Source: Turritopsis dohrnii | Lineage: Eukaryota; Cnidaria; Hydrozoa; Anthoathecata; Oceaniidae | Length of the DNA stretch: 64,000 bases | Assembly (NCBI GenBank): GCA_027922465.2 | Contig: BQMF02000491.1 | Span: 62,001-126,000 of the forward strand | Direction: 5' to 3' | Shown: positions 54,399 to 63,169 of the stretch, one piece after another | Layout of the letters: each line of letters opens with the position of its first letter | How positions within the stretch are numbered: position 1 is the first letter of the stretch | Translations under genes and position numbers: made by a program | The notes under the pieces: generated by a model | What the model was told of the DNA's origin: nothing | The model's input: only the letters and a program-made list of their open reading frames with translations | Database searches by the model: none

Positions 54399-55478
54399 TT
54401 ATTGAAAATAATTTCTGATTGCAGGTGGATCTATTTCGAATGTTTCTGAAATTTGGTTTCCATACAAGCAAGTGTGTGCATTTTGAAGGATTGAGCAAAC
54501 TATATAAACTTTCCCAACTGGACTAATCCCTATTCTTTGCATTTTTTTGAAGTCAACAAATTTGAAATAATTTGAAACTAATCCAAACAGCCACTCAACA
54601 GTCACTCTAACTGCACTCATGTCTTTATTATAACTTTTTTGATCTTGAGTTAATGCAGCACCTCTGAAAGGAGCTTGTAAATGGACACTCAATGGATATG
54701 CAGGGTCACCATATATGCACAGGGGGGTGTTATTATACCAAGCATGCAGTTGTAATTGAGTTAGCAATCCAGATTCAGCCAACATATAGCTGTCATGCCT
54801 TCTTCCTTCGTATGGCCCTGCCAAATTACCAATCATTCCATTTGGCAAAGTTACATTTTGAAATTTCAGTGCATGTATCCTCTTGTGACCATTATAAACC
54901 TGTCTCTGATTGTCTTTAGGTCTAGCAATTCTTCTCACAGTTCCATCTACAAAACCAAAACAGGTTTCCAAAGGGGCCCCCTTCTCGTGGATTGTGTCTG
55001 CATATAGTTGTAGTTGAGCAGGTGCTAGCATGGGTTGATTCCAATCGTTCAGTCTGTGAGCGTGTTGGTCATAGATGTGGTCTATTATTTTGTTATAAAT
55101 TAAACAAATCTCTGTCATATTTCTGCCAAACATTGGGGTCATATCAGAGTAGCGAGTAGGAAAGGCCAACCTTTTGAGTAAGATGCATAAGGCCTCTATA
55201 TCTTTACAGACAGTCCCTTGAATGCAGGTAACTTTTTCTGGTATGTTGAAGACATCCAATAGGGTATAGAGATCATTTTTTCCAAAGCGAAAATCAATGA
55301 AACTTTGCTCATCATCAATCATTCCAATATCAAATTTTTCGTATTTCCAATAAGGGTAGATGGGTTTTGATTGATTTGCATCATAAAGTAAGACAAATTC
55401 TTCTGCATCGATTGTATCTTCAGCATAGGCCACAAGAATTTGCTCACGAACAGCTCTAAAACTGCGATTTGTCGCCAT
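54399..55478 (-). CDS. Harbinger A transposase (HARBI1/DDE_4 type), intact
   Basis: 359 aa, from ATG 55478 (MATNRSFRAVREQILVAYAE). HTH-like region LCILLKRLAFPTRYSDMTPM. Catalytic triad: CFGFVDGTVRRIARP (Asp), GPYEGRRHDSYMLAESG (second Asp in HDS), then CIYGDPAYPL and SAVRVTVEWLFGLVSNYF (Glu in VEW). Length matches HARBI1-like transposases and no stop occurs. It cuts DNA at the element ends; the 3-bp duplication agrees. With the intact partner gene this copy may be autonomous. Confidence 0.95.
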   Translation of the reverse strand: MATNRSFRAVREQILVAYAEDTIDAEEFVLLYDANQSKPIYPYWKYEKFDIGMIDDEQSFIDFRFGKNDLYTLLDVFNIPEKVTCIQGTVCKDIEALCILLKRLAFPTRYSDMTPMFGRNMTEICLIYNKIIDHIYDQHAHRLNDWNQPMLAPAQLQLYADTIHEKGAPLETCFGFVDGTVRRIARPKDNQRQVYNGHKRIHALKFQNVTLPNGMIGNLAGPYEGRRHDSYMLAESGLLTQLQLHAWYNNTPLCIYGDPAYPLSVHLQAPFRGAALTQDQKSYNKDMSAVRVTVEWLFGLVSNYFKFVDFKKMQRIGISPVGKVYIVCSILQNAHTCLYGNQISETFEIDPPAIRNYFQ

Positions 55479-55817
55479 CTTGTTTGCCTATGTTCTGGTC
55501 GCGTTTTCAATTTTTTTTCTAAATCAAATTTTTCATTATGACGACGCGAACATGATATGACATCACACATGTTGCCTAGACGTTTGCGTTGTCGCATCTA
55601 AATCAAGCTAATGAAAGTAGGCACCTTACGCAAAGATCGTCAAGTGGAGGACGCCGTCTTGAAAATTATAAAAAAATAAACGTCGCCGTATTTTGACGTC
55701 GTCCCTGCTGCTGTCATTACGCAATATTTTTGAGAAGCGGTAAATATTCAACCATATTTGTTTACAAAATAAAAATTAAAAAATCGTGCTACTCCAGTAT
55801 TTTTTAAAAATTTGACT

Positions 55818-56949
55818 ATGGCAGGTTTAAGAAATGTTAGAAATGCTTTGCTGCTTAGCCATGCCCAAAATGTAATAAACGATGAAGAATTTGTGTCATT
55901 GTACGATCTTAATTCTTCTAAAAATCCTGATTTTCCATACTGGAAATACCAAGAGTTTGATTTAGATACTTTGACTGATGATGAGTGCAAAGCAGAATTT
56001 AGATTCTATAAAAATGATGTATATTTTCTTCGAGAAGAACTACAAATTCCAGAACAAATAACCTTCTCTAACAGACTAGTTGTATCTGGTATAGAAGTAA
56101 TGTGTATCCTGCTCACATGGTATTCTTATCAAATAAGACTTTGTGACATGATTCCCAGGTTTGGTCGTCCAGTTCCTCAATTAAGTATGATTTCAACAGA
56201 AATGACCACAATGCTTTACAACATGTATCATGAGAAATTGAGAAATTTCCAACAACAATGGCTTGCGCCTGCTCAATTGGAACGATTTGCACAGGCTATT
56301 CACAACGTAGGAGCACCTCTCACTAATTGCTGGGGTTTTGTGGATGGTACAGTAAGGCCAATCTGTCGCCCAGGTGAAATGCAAAGGACTGTTTATAATG
56401 GACACAAGCGTGTTCATGCATTAAAGTTCCAGTCAATTGTCTGTCCTAATGGATTAGTAGCTAACATGTATGGACCGGTGGAAGGTAGACGGCATGATAG
56501 TGGGATGCTTGCTGACTCTGCTATTTATCCTCAATTACAACAATATTATATAAACTGAAACGTACATCCTGTAAAAAGATTTTATAAATAAATAAATAAA
56601 TAAATAAAGTCAAAATGGGACCTTGTTATGTATATATGGTGACCTGGCGTACCCGCTAAGACCACACCTTCAAGTACCTTTTAGAAATGCACAACCTAAT
56701 CCACAGCAAACAGCATACAACGCTGCAATGAGTAAAGCCAGAATTGGGGTAGAATGGGTATTTGGTGACATCACAAACTTTTTCAAATTTTTAGATTTTA
56801 AAAAGAATTTAAAATTGGGACTTTCACCTATTGGCAATATGTACCTTGTCTGTACATTTCTGATGAACATCCATACCTGCATGTATGGTTCAATGAGTTC
56901 TAGCTATTTCAACATTGATCCACCAACAGTACAAGAGTATCTATCTTAG
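55818..56949 (+). pseudogene. Harbinger B transposase, interrupted
   Basis: ATG 55818 (MAGLRNVRNALLLSHAQNVI) is the natural start; an in-frame TTG upstream adds nothing. First Asp in CWGFVDGTVRPICRP, second in GPVEGRRHDSGMLADS. After QLQQYY about 57 bp, including an (AAAT) run at about 56588-56608, interrupts the frame with a TGA. Coding resumes at LLCIYGDLAYPLRPH and carries the Glu in IGVEWVFGDITNFF to the end at 56949. About 60% pattern agreement with transposase A by eye. The insertion makes B's own transposase inactive. Confidence 0.9.
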
Positions 56950-57267
56950 CATATGCGTACGTATACATAACAGAACAAGTGATAACAGAACAAGTGATAC
57001 ATTCAGTTCGTTTTTGAAAAATATAATATCTATGTATCTCTATATCACAATGGGATACCACTGTTATTGCAGGTATGGTAAGTGTGGGTATGTGTCTTGC
57101 ACAACTGCAAATAAAGGAGAAAACTGTCACCCTGAAACTGTGAAAGCTGAATCCACACTATATGTGCACTACAGTATATGCATACCTTTTCACACTTACC
57201 CGTACCTACAATGACATAGTAAGCAAGTAACAAAATTCAAACAAAACATTATACAAATTTTTGTTTT

Positions 57268-58146
57268 TCATTTGTCCTTCTCGATTAACTTAGTAAACAT
57301 CGCCAGCATTAATTGCTGTTGCTGTAACATTTGTTGTTGAAACATGGTTTGCTGCTGTTGTTCATGCTCTTGCTTCTCTTTTTGAAGTTCTAACTCGTAT
57401 TTCTTAAGTTCTAGTTCTTGTTGTTTAACATCATAATCTTGCTCAGCTCGCATTTTCAAGTACGACATGGTTTCTGTACCACTATTCCTTTTCGCACTAG
57501 TACTTGGAACTTCATCATTTTTTTTTCTTTTCTTAGTTTCCGCTAAATTCTCCATAGCTTTCAGTCTCACCTCTTCTGCATTGATTTTGTCTGTTGCAGC
57601 ATTATTTGTTTTTTTATCGTAAGTTGCAGCAGCTTCTTCTGACTCTTCTTTAATATCTTGGAAAAGATCATCCAATTCTGTATTTTCATCATTAGAGCCG
57701 GAGGCACCCTCTTGTTCTCTCATCTTTTTTTTATGTTTCTCTATCAATAAACGGTACCTATCCCTGACTGACTTTTGTGTGACATTAAATGATATTTCAG
57801 AAACATTGTTTAGGTTATCTGCCAAACAAGACCATGTATTTCCACTTTCTTTTGTCCCCGACTTATATTGGTATGTTTTCATGAGTAAAATTTCTCTTCC
57901 TAGTACTACGTCATGCTGGTATGTCCACCTCATGGGAATGCTAAAAACAATATGCAATACCACTCACTCAAAACATTTATACTGCACATTAGATAAACAA
58001 AATATTGATTTAAATCCTCAGCAAACCGAGGATCACAGCTTAGGAGCTATAGCTGCAGTCTCTTTTTAACTTGATCCCTTTTTAAAACCAGTAATTTGTG
58101 TTTCTACTTACATTTTCTTCCCTTGAGTTACTTCGGTTTCAGCCAT
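57268..58146 (-). CDS. Harbinger B Myb/SANT-like partner protein
   Basis: Exon 58112-58146 (MAETEVTQGKK) splices (GTAAGT) to exon 57268-57940 after GTTTTTAG, exact phase, about 235 aa. The domain reads MRWTYQHDVVLGREILLMKT, GTKESGNTWSCLADNLNNVS and TQKSVRDRYRLLIEKHKKKM. It is followed by charged helices and a Gln-rich end. Same role and layout as the partner in element A. No stop seen. Confidence 0.85.
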
Positions 58147-58301
58147 TTTGTAGGACGACTTCAAAATGGCTGTTTTCAAGTAGTCGTCAAAGACCCGACG
58201 TGATAAACTCAAGGAATCCCCTCAAATACGCATGCGCACAATGCTAAAATTGGCACTTCAGACGTCGTCGACTTGTCACGTCGTCCTTGCGTAAGGTGCC
58301 T

Positions 58302-60393
58302 AGTGTTGAAGCAGACGACGAAAATGAAGATGAGTCCCAAAATGGAAATAATTTTTACCCTGGTTTAGCATACTGGATAGTGTGCAGCTGGCCAGAGTGT
58401 AGTTTATCAACATTCGAAGAAACGGTATCTAAAACATTCATGTGCGCGGGTTTCGAGGTGCACAGCTGCAAAGTTGTAAAAGGGAGAGGTAAGTTCTGTT
58501 TTGGCATTCGATTCCTCAACTATGCTGTAAGGGGTAATTCTGCGTTTTAAAAATTCTTTTGTAGGAAAAAGAACTCCGTTAGATTCGTATGCCTCCTCGT
58601 TGTATATTGTTTTGAAAGATCACAACTGCGAGAAGGCAATTGGGATGCTAAAAGATTCTCAAACGCACATGGTCCAGAAGGCAGCAGAAAAGGCTGGATA
58701 CCCTATAACAACTTTGAATCTTTGGGAATCGTCCGAATTCTCGACCAACCCCGCCTGCATATATTTGACAAGGAAACTTGATCAAGAAACCAGAAAGAAA
58801 CTGCTGGATGGTTGTGATAAAATAAAGTTTACTGATATGATATACACATTGGTAAATGAAGATGACGGAGGTAATTTGCTTTTTACTTATAAAAATTTCC
58901 GTGTCACAAGCTATCACATCTTATAACATGTTGTCACCGACTATCACACCATCTGAAAATATAAGTTCGTTTGTAAATTCTTTCCCAGTCGCAATACTTC
59001 TTTTGTTTACTCACTTAATAATTTTCACTTTCCAAGGTTTAGAATCTCCTGGTGACCCAGTTAACCAGCGATCTGAGACACGGTTAGGGCAGGCCGTGGA
59101 TGTAATAAAAAGACTGATGCGCGACAATGGTTATGGTTTGTGTGACGGTGCCGTGTATAAAAAGGTTCCGGAGGCGCAGTTCACCTATGTCTTTTGTTGC
59201 AGTGTTAAAGATTACCTTTTGAGTAATCTGGGTAACGTGACGGTGGCTGATGCTATTGCCGCTCACGTTGGTGTTCTCAGTTCCTTGCTGAGTGAACAGG
59301 CATGTCGGTTGATTCAACCTTTTGAGATAGATTATGATTTTATCGAAGTTTCGGTTGGTTTTTGCTTTGATATACCTGGTAAAAGGTTTGTTTACCACCC
59401 TAAAAGCTTAAAAGGTTCTCCAAGAGCCTTTGTCAGATATAAATACGTTCCGGGTGTTATTCCAAATCCAGAAAAGTTTATTGAAGGTGACTGTTTAGTT
59501 TCGGTGGTTGTTACCTGAATAATCTAGAAATTGAATTTCCACCAGTAACCGTTTTCTATTTAGGTGTGGAAAACAGTTTCCCGAATCCTTTGCGTAGACG
59601 ACGCTTCTATCAGAAGTACTATCAGATATTGCTTCAAGGAAAGTTTCCAATGAAGGAGCCCAAGCTTTGTCTTGTTGGCCCTCCAGATAGTGGCAAAACT
59701 AGCTGGTTCTCCCCTTTCGAAGGTACATCATTATTCATTGATCTGTATTTTGAACAACTGCGGTGGGTTTTTGTTTCCTAACGTGTGTTTTCGTCTTCCA
59801 GGCATCATTCCTTCTCGGTATATTGCCGGTGTTGTAGAAGACGGCCGTTTCTCTGGTCAAGTGATCAATCAACTCACTCAAGTCGTTTTCATGGACGAGT
59901 GAACGTCTAACAGCTTGTCGTGTGAAGATGCGAAACGGATTTTGCAAGGTCGGTCCCATGTCTTCAGTTTTACTTGTGGCATTGGCTGTCCTACAACGCA
60001 ATTTCTTATCCAACTGATTTTAGGTGGTTTAGTTATGATTGCTCAAAAGCATAAAGAGCCTTCCAAACTCAACTACAGAAGCGGGTTCTTCATAACAACC
60101 AAAGTCTACCCTGACTTCGGAGACAAAGTTGATGGAGAAGCAGTTCGGCGAAGATTATTGGTATTCGAAACGAAGGCTTTACCGAACAAAGACGGTCAAG
60201 TTTCCGGTATGTTCCAACATTACTTGTCATAGCCTATAGCGCTGTAGATTTACTATCAATGTTCTGTCACATTTCAGCATGGCTCAGACGTAATTGTATG
60301 GATGTGTTCCACTTCGTAGCACACCAATTACGAAAGGTCTCGCTGTTCCAGTCGTCGGACGAATTCATTAATCGAAATGCTGGAGCCATTTAA
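58302..60393 (+). pseudogene. SF3 Rep-like helicase, main part, with in-frame stop
   Basis: After Harbinger B the gene resumes in an acidic linker and continues as NNFYPGLAYWIVCSWPECSL. Introns with GT-AG borders follow (for example donor GGTAAGTTCTG near 58491, acceptor TTTTGTAG at 58563; donor near 58868, acceptor TTCCAAG near 59036). SF3 motifs: Walker A GPPDSGKTSW at 59677-59706, Walker B VVFMDE at 59882-59899, motif C near 60083-60101 (GFFITTK, where Asn is usual), then an arginine-rich VRRRLLVF. An in-frame TGA (59900-59902) sits directly after Walker B and a TAA at 60391. SF3 helicases unwind origins for small DNA viruses and some plasmid- or virus-derived elements. This copy is broken. 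Overall it resembles Rep/NS1/E1-type proteins, exact kin unknown. Confidence 0.7.
58905..58960 (+). repeat. Solitary TTATCAC-type unit inside the SF3 gene
   Basis: AAGCTATCACATCTTATAAC, ATGTTGTCACCGACTATCAC and ACC match the core of the Foldback arm unit. It lies in the intron after 58868, apart from the element at 61.1 kb. Confidence 0.65.
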
Positions 60394-61014
60394 AACGACT
60401 TCGATTGTGACCCACAAAGTCTTCTTCTTGTAGACGAGCAGTTCCAGTACTCACAGTCGAATGTGGCGGACGCCCAAATGCCATCTGCAACACAAGTACC
60501 AGACGAGGCCGTTGCGTTTGCAATTCTCGAAGCCGACTCTACTGATCAGAACCTGTACGAGATTCTGAGCACTGATCACGCGTTGGCGGATTTCACCAGC
60601 GCTTTGAACGACGTCCAATACATGACGAAAGTGCTGCGCATAGCCAAATCCGCTTGGCAGGAAATATTTCCTGGGTTAAGTGTGAAAGCACTTGAAGTGT
60701 TTGAAATGAAGTATTCCGTTGAGTGGAACGGAACGGATGCCATTTACGACGCTTGGCTAATCAGAGGCAACAGGGAAAGACGAGCTTTCCCGTTGACCAC
60801 TTTTACGCATCGATTTCCTGATTGGAAACAACAGGTTTTCCCTGTTGACAGTACAGACGAACGGAAGCCTTTCAAGATTAACATATTGCCTACATACACA
60901 ATTGATATCAGCAGCGACAGTGACGGCGAAAGTTGCGACAACAAGACAAAGATAAAGCTGTTCAGTCCAAATATTGTGAGCACTAACATCATTGAAATAT
61001 CGGATAGCAAATAA
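60394..61014 (+). pseudogene. C-terminal region of the SF3 gene, or separate downstream ORF
   Basis: An open frame follows the TAA at 60391 without a shift and runs to TAA at 61012-61014. It has no ATG near its start: the frame is open through a GTG at 60463, and the first ATG is at about 60478. It is therefore probably the tail of the helicase gene rather than its own gene. It contains EILSTDHALADFTSALND, FPGLSVKALEVFEMKYSVEW and two SUMO-interaction-like motifs, YTIDISSDSDGE and NIIEISDSK at the very end. No other domain known. Confidence 0.5.
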
Positions 61015-61144
61015 AACACAACAAAAACAATGACTGTTGTCGTTTCAATTCATTTCCTTCCACAACTCAAATAATAACAGCTCCCCAATTTAGAGTCTTC
61101 TAATGACTTGCCGAAACCTAATCCAATTATTTAATTAATCTAAT

Positions 61145-62605
61145 CCTGTCGCAGCTTATCACGCCACTATCACATGTTATCACCCACTATCACACTTTCA
61201 GGAAAATTAAATAAAGTTTCGACAAGGTAGTACCAAATTCTTAAATATAGCAAGTTGAGGTCTTGTCACTCGTTATCACACCACTATCACACGTTATCAC
61301 ATGTTATCACCGGCTATCACACTTCCAGCAAACTTAAAAAAAGGTTTCGCAAGTTAGCACCCAGTTCTTGGATATGGCAAGTTGGTATCTTGTCACAGCT
61401 TATCACACCACTGTCACATCTTATCACATGTTATCACTGACTATCACACTTTCAGCAAAATTAAAAAAAGTTTTGGCAAGTTAGTACCCATTTCTTGAAC
61501 ATGGCAAGTTGGTGTCTTGTCACTCGTTATCACACCACTACAAAAAAGAAACCTTTATTCATTTCATGTTGTTTCTTTTACAAATTGCTTTCTTCACAAC
61601 TACTACAAATTTTTCATTTAAAAGTATCTTTATGTCTCTTCTATGTCTTAGCATGATCAGTTTCGCAGCAATTCCAGAAACTCCATGAAGACATGCTACT
61701 CTGAATATCCGATTTCGGTGGCACCCATTTTGTGCCATTACTGCTTTAATATCGCTATGCATTTGTGCAGGAATTGATGGTTTACTTCTAATCCCGCCAT
61801 TTTTGTCCAAAATACATTTGATGAATTTCAATAAACCCATTGCTTCGATACAAGAGACTTTCAGAAGTTCTTTCTTTCTCGCAAGGCTATTTATTGCCAG
61901 CCTAGGATGTTAACCCAGGGCGATCTCAGGCTGCTTAGACTTGCCTGCTGATAAGCCATTGAATTGAATGAAACATTTGCACTAAGCATCGTCATGTGGA
62001 TTCTCTTTTATTTTTTAAATATTCAGATGGGAAAGGAAGTTAAGAAATAAATGGAACACAGAAAATGGGGACTTAACATGCTCTAGGACCACCTTCGCAA
62101 GACAGTCATTGATGATAGAGCCTTGAGGAACTGAAGAGGCTACCCTGACTAATAATCATAAAAACACAAAGCAAATGAATAAACTTGCCAAAAGTTTATT
62201 TAATTTTCCTGAAAGTGTGATAGCGAGTGATAACATGTGATAACGAGTGATAGTGGTGTGATAATTGTCAATTAGTTACCCTTTTAAGATTTTTTGAACA
62301 ATTAGATAAATTTTCGTCAGTTAATTAGGCAGATTGAAATTAGTAAAGTCTCTGATTTTTCACTTGTTATCGAATTCAAATAGATCCTTGCGCTTCTAAA
62401 ATGTGTGATAGCCGGTGATAAGATGTGATAAGGTGTGATAGTGGTGTGATAACGAGTGACAAGATACAAACTTTCCATACTTAAGAAATGGGTAATAACT
62501 TGCCAAATGTTTATTTAATTTTCCTAAAAGTGTGACAGTGGGTGATAACATGTGATAGCGAGTGATAGTGGTGTGATAAGGAGTGATAAATTAGAAACTT
62601 TAGTT
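61145..62605. mobile_element. Foldback-like element with tandem-unit inverted arms
   Basis: The left arm, about 61145-61545, has 3-4 units of about 121 bp built on TTATCACACCACTATCACAC, GTTATCACATGTTATCACCG and CAAGTTGGTATCTTGTCACT. The right arm, about 62205-62605, has the same units inverted (GTGTGATAGTGGTGTGATAA, CGAGTGACAAGATA). About 650 bp of unique sequence lies between. Long inverted arms made of tandem repeats are the hallmark of Foldback elements. No transposase is recognised. A 93-codon minus frame at 61559-61840 (GVSGIAAKLIMLRHRRDIKI) fills part of the loop, family unknown. Target duplication not resolved. Confidence 0.75.
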
Positions 62606-62762
62606 TGAACCCCAACCCAAACGAGTGAAGAAGGGGTATTGTTGTATGGAATTGAAAAGAATTTTTGGCATAATGTCGTGTTTTGTTCTCAAACCAGGTT
62701 ATCATTTATCAATAAGAAAATTTTACATGTCAATGCGAAAAAGTCTCAAGAGTTATAGTATC

Positions 62763-63169
62763 TCACACGACAAGAGTCTGTTTGAAATACTCTTCAGCAT
62801 TACGTTTGTACGCCAACGATTCCGAGCGCATCCGAAGTGAGTCTTTATTCCGACACGGATGAAATGAGTAGTCCGAATCTCGAAGTGTAAGGCTCCAGAA
62901 TCCCTTACCATATTTGGAAATGCCTTTATATAAAAATATATCTTCTTCTTTAGTAAATTTCACCCGAGTTGCAGTTCGGGTTTGTTCCTGCACCACCTCT
63001 TTCTTTAACTGCACATTTGAACTTATCAAGGATACTAACGAACTGTCTATTTGAAAGCTTGTAGATGGATTGTTTTCGGAAATAGGTGAAAAGCTACCAG
63101 TTATCGTTACATCGTCTTCTCCACTTTTGTCAACAGAATTTCCTTAGTGTCAGAGTCTAAAATAACAGT
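62763..63169 (-). pseudogene. Deleted second copy of the YR-Myb gene
   Basis: The minus-strand frame reads TVILDSDTKENSVDKSGEDD, then SLVSLISSNVQLKKEVVQEQ, TRVKFTKEEDIFLYKGISKY and GKGFWSLTLRDSDYSFHPCR. It matches the last YR-core residues and the Myb-like tail of the 50-51.9 kb gene. The segment in between (YR catalytic box and Tyr, about 500 bp there) is missing. The upstream C2H2/YR part is also absent beyond 63169. Same orientation as the first copy. Confidence 0.8.

Larger units (their letters stand above)
53156..55609. mobile_element. PIF/Harbinger transposon A, apparently complete
   Basis: The terminal repeats AGCTTGATTTAGATTCGACA and TGTCG(C)ATCTAAATCAAGCT are inverted copies with few mismatches over about 36 bp. 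Target duplication AAT at 53153-53155 and 55610-55612. 2454 bp. It encodes an intact transposase (-) and an intact Myb/SANT-like partner (+), convergent, the usual two-gene Harbinger layout. It lies inside an exon of the SF3 gene. Confidence 0.95.
55619..58301. mobile_element. PIF/Harbinger transposon B, transposase broken
   Basis: The terminal repeats AGGCACCTTACGCAA and TTGCGTAAGGTGCCT are flanked by AGT at 55616-55618 and 58302-58304. 2683 bp. Transposase on the plus strand, partner gene on the minus strand: the opposite orientation to element A relative to the host gene. It starts 9 bp after element A ends. The terminal sequences and proteins differ from A, so it is a different family. 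Confidence 0.95.

Noticed and set aside
54692..55007. Plus-strand frames inside Harbinger A
   Set aside because: Antisense to the intact transposase.
52670..61014. Naming the SF3 gene as a copy of a specific virus
   Set aside because: The helicase motifs are shared by several small DNA virus groups and by non-viral elements; no capsid gene and no group-specific feature was seen, so only SF3 Rep-like is supported.
49452..61014. Polinton or Polinton-like virus
   Set aside because: No protein-primed DNA polymerase, packaging ATPase, protease or capsid gene is visible, and the unit is too short once the inserted transposons are set aside.
61255..61540. Regularly spaced short repeats as a possible CRISPR array
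   Set aside because: Units are tandem without unique spacers, occur inverted 1 kb away, and the DNA is metazoan.
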